A stretch of 32,221 bases of DNA from Clostridiales bacterium (GTDB taxonomy: Bacteria > Bacillota > Clostridia > Lachnospirales > Lachnospiraceae), in NCBI GenBank assembly GCA_021202175.1, contig JAJQDO010000334.1, positions 1 through 32,221 on the forward strand, given 5' to 3'. Both the position numbers and the translations under genes were made by a program. A model generated the notes under the pieces. It was not told the DNA's origin and did no database searches. It saw only the letters and a program-made list of their open reading frames with translations. Shown piece after piece: positions 18,897-26,926 of this stretch (the first letter of the stretch is position 1; each line of letters opens with the position of its first letter).

Positions 18897-19242
18897 TTTT
18901 TATCGCAAAAATCATGTTATGGCAGAGGGTGTTTAAAATCTGGTGTGGTTTACTTAAAAACGTCATAAATTTACAAGGATGTGAACAATGATGATTTAGT
19001 ATTCTTGAGAGTCAGATACTGGGAAACTAAAAATTAACTGTGACAAAACTTATATGTAAATTATAAACAAGGCGTAAACGATAACTTGACTGGATAAAAC
19101 CAAATTCATAAAAACTTTATAACATTTAATAAAACATTATTAAAAATATTATTTCAATATAATATCAATAGAAAAACCGCGGTACATTGGGGGCACCACC
19201 TTGTATCGCGTAACAAAATTAATGCAGAAAGAAGGAATATGT

Positions 19243-20106
19243 ATGAGAACAGCATTAACAATCGCTGGGAGTGATTCCAGCGGAGGCGCCGGCATCCAGG
19301 CAGATATCAAGACAATGATCAGCAATGGCGTATATGCCATGAGCGCGATCACTGCTCTGACTGCGCAGAATACGACCGGTGTAACAGGCATCATGGAGGT
19401 ATCTCCAGAATTTCTCGGAGAGCAGATTGACAACATTTTTACCGATATTCGCCCGGATGCAGTAAAAATCGGCATGGTTTCCTCCGGCAACCTCATCGTA
19501 GAGATTGCCAAAAAACTGAAAGAGTATGATGCCAAAAATATTGTAGTGGACCCGGTAATGGTCGCTACCAGCGGAGCAAAACTGATCAGCGATGATGCCA
19601 TCGCCACTTTAAAAGAGTATTTGCTGCCGATGGCTACCGTTTTGACACCGAATATTCCCGAGGCGGAGGTTCTGTCCGGCATGTCCATCAAATCAGAAGA
19701 AGACATGATCGCAGCAGCTCGCGTCATCAGCGAGAAATATCATTGTGCTGTACTGTGCAAAGGAGGCCATCAGCTAAACGATGCCAATGACCTGTTATAC
19801 CGGGATGGTTCATTCCGATGGTTCCACGGCAAGAGAATCGACAACCCCAATACGCATGGAACCGGCTGCACCCTTTCTAGTGCGATCGCTTCCAATCTGG
19901 CCAAAGGTTTTGATCTGGATGCTTCTGTGGAACGGGCAAAAAGGTACATTTCCGGAGCATTAGCTGCCATGCTTGACCTTGGGAAAGGCAGCGGGCCGAT
20001 GAATCATGGCTTCGCCATCGTGGGGGAATTCATGAAAGAATATGGTCAGGAGGCATTTGCACAAGACTCTGAAGAAAATGCCTCTGAAAATAGTGGGGAG
20101 GTGTGA
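19243..20106 (+). CDS. thiD: Hydroxymethylpyrimidine / phosphomethylpyrimidine kinase
   Basis: TALTIAGSDSSGGAGIQADIKTMISNGVYAMSAITALTAQNTTGV, DPVMVATSGAKL, LTPNIPEAEVLSG, NTHGTGCTLSSAIASNLAKG. ATG 19243 preferred over the upstream TTG. Confidence 0.97.
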   Translation: MRTALTIAGSDSSGGAGIQADIKTMISNGVYAMSAITALTAQNTTGVTGIMEVSPEFLGEQIDNIFTDIRPDAVKIGMVSSGNLIVEIAKKLKEYDAKNIVVDPVMVATSGAKLISDDAIATLKEYLLPMATVLTPNIPEAEVLSGMSIKSEEDMIAAARVISEKYHCAVLCKGGHQLNDANDLLYRDGSFRWFHGKRIDNPNTHGTGCTLSSAIASNLAKGFDLDASVERAKRYISGALAAMLDLGKGSGPMNHGFAIVGEFMKEYGQEAFAQDSEENASENSGEV

Positions 20107-20108
20107 TT

Positions 20109-21281
20109 ATGATGGAGGAAAGACGCACCGGTATATTTGAAAATGGCCTCATCTGGTTTGGAGCCGGCGTTTCCATCGCCGAGATTCTGACGGGAACATA
20201 TTTCGCACCACTTGGCTTTCAAAAAGGCCTTCTGGCGATTCTTGTGGGCCATGTCATCGGTTGTTTGATGTTATTTTTCGCTGGCGTCATTGGCGGCAAG
20301 GCCAGAAAAAGTGCCATGGAAACGGTGAAGATGAGCTTCGGTCAGAAAGGCAGTCTGTTATTTTCCATCTTGAATGTAGCACAGCTCGTTGGCTGGACAG
20401 CCATCATGATTTATGACGGCGCTTTGGCTGCAGACGGCATCACGAATACCGGGCGGCTGATCTGGTGCCTGGTGATCGGAGCCCTGATTATCGCCTGGAT
20501 TTTTGTGGGGATCACCAACCTGGGTAAGATTAACACCGTTGCTATGGCAGCCCTTTTCCTCCTTACACTGGTTTTGTGTAAGGTCATTTTCTTTGACAAC
20601 AGTCCGATGGGGATTGTCGATGACGGTAGCTTGACCTTTGGCGCGGCAGTAGAGTTGTCCGTAGCGATGCCATTATCCTGGCTTCCGCTGATCAGTGATT
20701 ACACCAGGGAAGCCAAAGAACCGGTGAAAGCCACGGCGGTCAGTGCCGTTGCCTACGGTCTGGTCAGCTGCTGGATGTACATCATTGGTATGGGTGCGGC
20801 CATCTATACGGGAGAATACGACATTGCTAGCATTATGTTAAAAGCTGGTCTGGGTATTGTCGGCCTGTTGATTATCGTATTTTCCACAGTGACCACCACT
20901 TTTTTGGACGCCTACTCCGCAGGAGTATCCAGTGAATCTATCTGGTCCGGTTTCAAGGGAAAATATGCAGCCATCGTGGTAGCTGTCATCGGAACCATTG
21001 CGGCCATCGTATATCCGATGGATAATATCACGGACTTCCTGTATCTGATTGGTTCGGTTTTCGCGCCGATGATCGCTGTTCAGATTGCAGATTTCTTCTT
21101 CCTGAAAAAAGATGCAGAAGATAAAGACTTTGACGTGGCGAATCTGATCATCTGGGTGATTGGATTTATTGCCTACCGTATTCTGATGAACATTGATATG
21201 CCTCTGGGTAACACCTTGCCAGATATGGTCATTACTATCGTGATCTGCCTGATCGTGGGGAAGATTCGCGGGAAAGAGTGA
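20109..21281 (+). CDS. cytX: Putative hydroxymethylpyrimidine transporter CytX (NCS1 family)
   Basis: GLIWFGAGVSIAEILTGTYFAPLGFQKGLLAILVGHVIGC, VAMPLSWLPLISDYTREAK; adjacent to thiD. Confidence 0.88.
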   Translation: MMEERRTGIFENGLIWFGAGVSIAEILTGTYFAPLGFQKGLLAILVGHVIGCLMLFFAGVIGGKARKSAMETVKMSFGQKGSLLFSILNVAQLVGWTAIMIYDGALAADGITNTGRLIWCLVIGALIIAWIFVGITNLGKINTVAMAALFLLTLVLCKVIFFDNSPMGIVDDGSLTFGAAVELSVAMPLSWLPLISDYTREAKEPVKATAVSAVAYGLVSCWMYIIGMGAAIYTGEYDIASIMLKAGLGIVGLLIIVFSTVTTTFLDAYSAGVSSESIWSGFKGKYAAIVVAVIGTIAAIVYPMDNITDFLYLIGSVFAPMIAVQIADFFFLKKDAEDKDFDVANLIIWVIGFIAYRILMNIDMPLGNTLPDMVITIVICLIVGKIRGKE

Positions 21282-21674
21282 AGTGATAAGCAGATTTTAT
21301 TAAGGAGATTCCTGTCTGCGTCACAAGATTAAAAATGGCATCAGAAAATATAATAGAAAGAATTGAAATAGCAGGAATAAATCATATGGGATGAAAAGAG
21401 CTTTCCTTCTGGCAACTTGATTGTCGGAAAGAAAGCTCTTAGTGCAGTGTATGACGATGGGTCATATTATTTCGTTGTTCAGTTTATCCTGCTATTTTTA
21501 ATTCATTTGGTTTATCTTGTTATTTACATTACAATACAGTTCGCTGTGTTTCAGTTGAAGGAATAAAAATAAATCGTGATATAAATGTATTTTCACAGTA
21601 TTCACTCATATCGCTTCTTTTCGATTGGCGTTAAAAATAGTTAAGAAAATACATTTTACACACTATAGTTTTGA

Positions 21675-21815
21675 TTATTTGTTAAGTAATGCCTCTACTT
21701 TTTCTTTTGCTTCTTCCAAATTCTTATATTCATTTAATAGAGCGAGGATTTTTCTGGTCTGGTTCTCTTCGGTGATTTGAATGAGAAGCTCACCGATATT
21801 TATTTCTTCTTCCAT
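21675..21815 (-). CDS. Small hypothetical protein, 46 aa (not in the supplied ORF track)
   Basis: Reverse-strand ATG...TAA encodes MEEEINIGELLIQITEENQTRKILALLNEYKNLEEAKEKVEALLNK; preceded by AAAAGGAGTTATAT (good SD spacing). Confidence 0.65.
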   Translation of the reverse strand: MEEEINIGELLIQITEENQTRKILALLNEYKNLEEAKEKVEALLNK

Positions 21816-22010
21816 ATATAACTCCTTTTAGCCTTTTTATCTTTACATGTTATGAATACTCTGAAATATATTAATAATATAATATATATTAAATTATAAT
21901 GCAAGAATAAATCGGAAAAAGAGTTATGATTTGTTAATCAACAATTTTTTTGATGTGAGAATCAAAGATCCGAAACATTAGTAAGCAAAAGGAATGTATA
22001 GCTTTGGTTC

Positions 22011-22562
22011 TTATATCATTTTATCAATCAGAACTTCCAGATCGTTATAAATGCCAAATCGTGCAGATTCTGCAAAAGGCACAATCATGGGTGCCTCATC
22101 CTTTTCATAATAATAAATGGTGGTGCGTTTTCTGGCAGGATCGACAATCCAATATTCACGAACTCCGGCTAAGGAATAAAGATTATTTTTGACTTGATAG
22201 TCCATTCGTCTGCTGGAAGGAGAAACAATCTCTATGATCAAATCTGGAGCACCATAGCAACCGTTGTCAGTTATTTTATTTTTATTGCAAATGACGCTGA
22301 TATCTGGTTCTACGTAAGTGGCATCATCGCCGTTCAAAAATACAGCAAAGGGAGAGGGGAGTACTTCACATGGACCATTCTGTGCTTTTATATGATTTCG
22401 CAGAGTGGCAGAAAGTTCCATCACCAGTTTCTGGTGAATATATCCGGGAGGTGCCATATTATATAATGTGCCATCAATGAGTTCGGCTCGCTGTCCGTCG
22501 GGCAGATTATAGATATCATCGACAGTATAATGTTGCTTTTCAGGTAATGGCAATGCATACAC
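22011..22562 (-). CDS. Uma2 family (DUF820) putative restriction endonuclease-like protein
   Basis: YTVDDIYNLPDGQRAELIDGTLYNMAPPGYIHQKLVMEL, YVEPDISVICN, GAPDLIIEIVSPSSRRMDYQVKNNLYSLAGVREYWIVDPARKRTTIY. Confidence 0.93.
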   Translation of the reverse strand: MYALPLPEKQHYTVDDIYNLPDGQRAELIDGTLYNMAPPGYIHQKLVMELSATLRNHIKAQNGPCEVLPSPFAVFLNGDDATYVEPDISVICNKNKITDNGCYGAPDLIIEIVSPSSRRMDYQVKNNLYSLAGVREYWIVDPARKRTTIYYYEKDEAPMIVPFAESARFGIYNDLEVLIDKMI

Positions 22563-22659
22563 ATCCTTTCGCGCAGTGATACAATCGTAAATGAGGAAAT
22601 AGGAAAGTTTGGTCTGTTATATTAATTCGAGTGTCCACTGTTATGGGTATATTATATTG

Positions 22660-22956
22660 TTAAAACATCAGTGTTTTTGTTGGTGATAGTATAGTATAAA
22701 AAGGAATTCCTTGCAAGATATAATAATCATCCAGAAATAATTCCCTGGCCACTTTCACCGCCAACGGAGTCACAATAGACATTTCATGATATCGAAACAA
22801 AATAGCAGTATTATAGCAGACAATCATTTCCTTCGTTTCTTTCCATGTTGGAGTGTTTGGCGGACACCTGTGACTTCTTCCGTATATACTGCATCCATAG
22901 CGACATTTATATACCATCCATGCAGCAGTAACAATTGTTTTAGGGTCAATCACCAT
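22660..22956 (-). pseudogene. DUF2284-like metal-binding protein, apparently truncated
   Basis: MVIDPKTIVTAAWMVYKCRYGCSIYGRSHRCPPNTPTWKETKEMI...VARELFLDDYY has the N-terminal Cys pattern; the C-terminal Cys-rich segment expected after the DDYY region is absent. The open frame extends upstream without an ATG to about 23139. Confidence 0.55.
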
Positions 22957-23371
22957 TGCTCCATCCTCCCTACAATCAGTTATCGCTCGGCGGTATTCAC
23001 CCTCTGTTTCTCTTGCTTTTGTGTTTCTGGCTGGATAACACGGTTCACAGTCCTTATGCCGGACAGGGAATGTAGGCGGGAAAGAGGGTGAGCATCGCAG
23101 ATCGCACAGAATATCCGCAAAGATATAGAAAGTGTGCCCTTACAAGTAAGGGATTAAATGAGTTACAGTTGGGAGGCTTTTTGTCCAATATTCATAGTAT
23201 AGTCACACATTTTTCGTTTTCGAGTGCTATAATATATAGCCAAATGAAGCAGACGAGGTTTGAGCTTTTTATTTTTTGTCATATATTCCTACTAAATAGA
23301 TAGGTAATTATGGTTTTAGCAAAGTATATATTTCCCGTCTGTCTGCAAACAGAAAGTCGAGGTATAAAATT

Positions 23372-23941
23372 ATGCGAAAGAAAGCTATCTGTGTGATTGC
23401 GGGAGTTGTTATAGTAATCGCGGCAGGTGTTGTAATTGCAACATCAAACCGAACGGACAATACAACTGATACAGTCCTGAGCGAAAGTGCTTCAACTGAA
23501 GTATCAGAAAATACACAAAATGCTGCAAACGGCACGGAAGATACAGAGGATGAGCAATCTTCTTCCACATCAGATGGCGGTATTGAAATTTCTATAGCTG
23601 AAGTAGGAACACAGGCAAGTTATTATGATACTGAAATTGACGGAACCACGGTCGAAATCCTCGCTGTCCTCGCTTCTGACGGAACGGTACATTTGGCGAT
23701 GAACACTTGCCAGGTGTGCAACGGTTCTCCATATGCGTACTTTGAGCAGGATGGGGATTATTTTGTCTGCCAGAACTGTGGAAACAAGTTTTCCTCCGAC
23801 GAAATCGGGCTTGTAAGCGGCGGTTGTAATCCCGTTCCGGTTATTGAGGATGATTACACGGAAAGTGATGGCATTATAACTGTTTCCGAGTCTTTCCTTG
23901 AGGAAAACGCCTACCGTTTTTCTAAGTGGAAACAGTTTTAA
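23372..23941 (+). CDS. DUF2318 (FtrD-like) membrane-anchored metal/Fe-S binding protein
   Basis: N-terminal TM/signal anchor, low-complexity Ser/Thr/Glu linker, then MNTCQVCNGSPYAYFEQDGDYFVCQNCGNKFSSDEIGLVSGGCNPVPV. Confidence 0.88.
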   Translation: MRKKAICVIAGVVIVIAAGVVIATSNRTDNTTDTVLSESASTEVSENTQNAANGTEDTEDEQSSSTSDGGIEISIAEVGTQASYYDTEIDGTTVEILAVLASDGTVHLAMNTCQVCNGSPYAYFEQDGDYFVCQNCGNKFSSDEIGLVSGGCNPVPVIEDDYTESDGIITVSESFLEENAYRFSKWKQF

Positions 23942-23953
23942 AGGAGGCAGTAT

Positions 23954-25237
23954 TTGAGCAGAACAGTTATTCATGTCACAGGCATGACCTGCGTGAGCTG
24001 CGAACGTAGGCTTATAGGCGCTGTCTCAGCTTTGGACGGGGTTCAGTCAGTGACGGCAAATTATGGAAAAGGAGAGCTTTGCGCCGAATTTTCCTCTCCC
24101 TGTACGGAAGACATTATCATTGAAACAATAAAAAAGACCGGCTATGGTGTTTCAAAGGATGCAAAAAATACCGGGAATGCCATTGCTATACTCATTATTA
24201 TTCTTGGTTTGTACGTTATTGCAAGACAACTGGGATGGACGGAAGTGTTTCAGAATATCCCGACAATAAGTGCAGAACGGATGAGTTACCTTGCATTGTT
24301 TTCGATAGGCCTGCTTACATCCGTCCACTGCATTGCCATGTGTGGGGGCTTAAATCTTGTGCAGAGCATTTCGGCAGGAAACACAAAACCCCTGCGCCGC
24401 AGTATTTTATACAATCTTGGCAGACTGACAAGCTATACTCTGATAGGCGGCATCTTGGGCCTCATCGGGGAAAAAGCCTCCATCACCCTGCAGGTAAGGG
24501 GAATTATTGGCCTGATAGCCGGTGGCTTCATGCTCCTTATGGGCATAAATATGCTCGGAGGTTTTTCTTTTTCACTGCGTTTGTTTCCTAAACTGTCCGG
24601 CAAATTGTCGTCCGGAATACAGAGCATTGGAAAACACAGCTCTTTTGCTGTTGGTCTTGCAAACGGTCTGATGCCCTGCGGTCCACTGCAATCCATGCAG
24701 ATATGCGCAATCGCCAGTGGGAGTATGTTAGCAGGCGCACTTTCCATGTTCTCTTTCTGTCTAGGCACAATCCCGCTCGTTTTTGCATTCGGTATCGCCG
24801 CCGGTGCGCTTAAAAACCGCTGGCGCCAGCTTATGCTCCAGGTCGGATCTGTCCTTTTGATTATTATGGGTGTCTATATGGTTCAGAACAACCTTGTTCT
24901 TACAGGTTTTATGAACCAGACTGCAGGTTCAGATTTTGAAAATATGGTTGTGTCTACAGTAGAAGGTAATGTACAATATATCACAACAACGCTTCACTCC
25001 AACGGATATGATGATATCCAGGTTACGGCTGGTATCCCTGTTGTGTGGACAATTGAGGCAGATGAAGATAGTTTGAATGGCTGCAACAATCAGATTGTAC
25101 TGTCAGCATTTAATCAGCAGGTGACGCTTAGTGAAGGAGAAACGGTCATCGAGTTTACGCCGGAGCAGACGGGCACATACACCTATTCCTGCTGGATGGG
25201 TATGCTAAAAAATACAATTACAGTTGTTGATGACTAG
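23954..25237 (+). CDS. HMA domain - SafE/DsbD-like transmembrane domain - cupredoxin-like C-terminal domain protein
   Basis: GMTCVSCERRL (HMA CxxC); GLLTSVHCIAMCGGLNLVQSI and GLANGLMPCGPLQSMQICAIASGS (SafE/DsbD_2 signature); C-terminal GIPVVWTIEADEDSLNGCNNQIVLSAF...FTPEQTGTYTYSCWMGM. TTG start at 23954-23956, 12 bp after the DUF2318 stop, with AAAGGAGG. Confidence 0.88.
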   Translation: MSRTVIHVTGMTCVSCERRLIGAVSALDGVQSVTANYGKGELCAEFSSPCTEDIIIETIKKTGYGVSKDAKNTGNAIAILIIILGLYVIARQLGWTEVFQNIPTISAERMSYLALFSIGLLTSVHCIAMCGGLNLVQSISAGNTKPLRRSILYNLGRLTSYTLIGGILGLIGEKASITLQVRGIIGLIAGGFMLLMGINMLGGFSFSLRLFPKLSGKLSSGIQSIGKHSSFAVGLANGLMPCGPLQSMQICAIASGSMLAGALSMFSFCLGTIPLVFAFGIAAGALKNRWRQLMLQVGSVLLIIMGVYMVQNNLVLTGFMNQTAGSDFENMVVSTVEGNVQYITTTLHSNGYDDIQVTAGIPVVWTIEADEDSLNGCNNQIVLSAFNQQVTLSEGETVIEFTPEQTGTYTYSCWMGMLKNTITVVDD

Positions 25238-25396
25238 TATGATTTATCAACAGACAGTATTGCGTCTGCGATTAAAATAAACTTTTTCAGAGGAGTGCAA
25301 AAATCATGGAATTAGTAGAAGGTATATTAAACTGACTACGAAGAAAGTCAGGTGCATTTCGAGAAATGGTAATGTGTCGGTAATAATCATCATTTG

Positions 25397-25433
25397 AAAA
25401 GAGTGGTCTTGAGAATCAGGGCCACTCTTTTTT
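25397..25433 (+). terminator. Intrinsic terminator downstream of the HMA-SafE gene
   Basis: AAAAGAGTGGTC ttgagaatcag GGCCACTCTTTTTT. Confidence 0.88.
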
Positions 25434-25597
25434 CCAACATCAAATCAATTCTATTTGAGCTAATATACTGTACCCGGCAGGAGGGATTTCTGCAGGCAGC
25501 GGGATTCCATTTTTATGAAACTGTGATTATCTGCTGCGTCTGCGTTTTGTGGTATAAATGGCTATAGCTTCATATTGGAAGCCGCTGTACAACATTT

Positions 25598-26149
25598 CTA
25601 TCCTTTGTGTGCTGCCCTGTAATACTTCCAGAACGACACCGCAAACGATACAAATAAGACAAGATAAACGATAAACAATACACAGAAAATTACAAATAAA
25701 AGCCTCTCAACTGCCGCATTTTCCATGCCCAGGTTAAAAATATTCGGAATGATGATTAAGAGAAAAATTATTATAAGCGGAATTATTCGCCCCTTAAAGA
25801 CGCGTTTCACCATCTCCAGTCTCGAATCATCGTCGCAGAATATCTCTTCCTCTGTGCCGTCCATCTGTGAGTTAGATTTGCGAAAATAACTGTATCCCGC
25901 GTAGTTCTGCAAATATTCCCAGCCGCAGTCTTCAAATATCTGAATATATTCATCCTTCCGGGTTTTGCTGTCGGGATGGTAATCCAGCTGATAGATCACA
26001 TCCTCCGGCTTACACTTCCTGAAATGGTACACAGCCCCTCTGATCTTTTCGAATTCCCAGCCGTTTTTATGCTGCCATCTTAAGTACTGCTCTTCCTTTT
26101 TCCACTGTAAAACAGAAAAAAACTTAAGTTCTCTTTTCGTCTCCTTCAT
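25598..26149 (-). CDS. DUF2812 domain-containing membrane protein
   Basis: FFSVLQWKKEEQYLRWQHKNGWEFEKIRGAVYHFRKCKPEDVIYQLDY...GWEYLQNYAGYSYFRK followed by two hydrophobic segments; paired with PadR. Confidence 0.88.
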   Translation of the reverse strand: MKETKRELKFFSVLQWKKEEQYLRWQHKNGWEFEKIRGAVYHFRKCKPEDVIYQLDYHPDSKTRKDEYIQIFEDCGWEYLQNYAGYSYFRKSNSQMDGTEEEIFCDDDSRLEMVKRVFKGRIIPLIIIFLLIIIPNIFNLGMENAAVERLLFVIFCVLFIVYLVLFVSFAVSFWKYYRAAHKG

Positions 26150-26150
26150 A

Positions 26151-26465
26151 CTATCTGGCCTCCATCATACTTTTATACAGACGTTCTATCCTTTTCATTT
26201 CCAGTTCGAGCACCTGCGTTCCAAGCTCAGTAATGCAATAAATTTTACGCTTTTCTTCCTCTCTCACAAACCTTATCAGACCGTCTTTCTCCATCTTTGA
26301 CAGGCTCCCATAGAGTGTCCCCGGACTGATTTTTATTTCCCCGTCTGTCAGCTGTTCCGTTTTTTTTACAATACTGTAGCCGTGGGACTCCTCTCTTAGA
26401 AAGAGCAAAATATAGAAGCCAGTCTCTGTCATCGGTACATACACTTTTTTAATATGATTATCCAT
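26151..26465 (-). CDS. PadR family transcriptional regulator
   Basis: MTETGFYILLFLREESHGYSIVKKTEQLTDGEIKISPGTLYGSLSKMEKDGLIRFVREEEKRKIYCITELGTQVLELE. Confidence 0.95.
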   Translation of the reverse strand: MDNHIKKVYVPMTETGFYILLFLREESHGYSIVKKTEQLTDGEIKISPGTLYGSLSKMEKDGLIRFVREEEKRKIYCITELGTQVLELEMKRIERLYKSMMEAR

Positions 26466-26487
26466 CTTTGAACCTCACTGTGCGCTG

Positions 26488-26541
26488 CGATATATCGTGC
26501 TTCGATATATAGAGCATAGCACTGCGATATATACTTGTCAA
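26488..26541 (-). promoter_or_regulatory. padR promoter with three CGATATAT operator-like repeats
   Basis: Reverse strand TTGACA (26541-26536) - 17 bp - TATGCT (26518-26513); CGATATAT at 26488-26495, 26503-26510, 26525-26532. Confidence 0.75.
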
Positions 26542-26590
26542 GAGCTTTATAAACTATTTTCAATTTTAGATTCATACTGGATACTCACAA

Positions 26591-26656
26591 ATTAGCAATC
26601 CCGCTTGAAACACGGTACATTTTTCTATACGCTTACTTTCAAACGGGATTGCTAAT
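26591..26656. repeat. Long inverted repeat (20-bp arms, 26-nt loop)
   Basis: ATTAGCAATCCCGCTTGAAA ... TTTCAAACGGGATTGCTAAT, 19/20 complementary. Confidence 0.85.
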
Positions 26657-26926
26657 GTAATATAAACGGAATAGTGGCGATGGCTGTCTCTGTCTGTGTT
26701 ATTGTTCCCTGCTTCTTTATTAACCATGAGCATTTGCGCATGAGTGAAAACACAAAAATAGGATTGAGAAAAAAGGGGTTGGAAGGTATAATAGTATAAG
26801 TAGTGTCAAGTAGATTATGTGAAAAATTAAGCTAAAAAGCAAGAGGTTATTTCATGAAGATGGTGGGGCAAATGATTTGCATGTAGGCGATAGAGCAGTT
26901 ATGGATATGAGAAGAGGTGGTTGAGC

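Noticed and set aside
19178-19210. T-box-like antiterminator on the reverse strand (AAGGTGGTGCCCCC...TACCGCGG)
   Set aside because: The conserved T-box element would read GGTGGNACCGCG without the insertion seen here, there is no specifier stem, and no reverse-strand gene follows.
22786-23303. Forward ORFs 22786..23091 and 23088..23303
   Set aside because: No RBS, protein-unlike composition, and antisense to the DUF2284-like reading frame.
26807-26875. Possible insertion-sequence end (TGTCAAGTAGATTATGTGAAAAATTAAGC...)
   Set aside because: It vaguely resembles terminal sequences of IS256-type elements from memory, but there is no matching second end, transposase or target duplication in the window.
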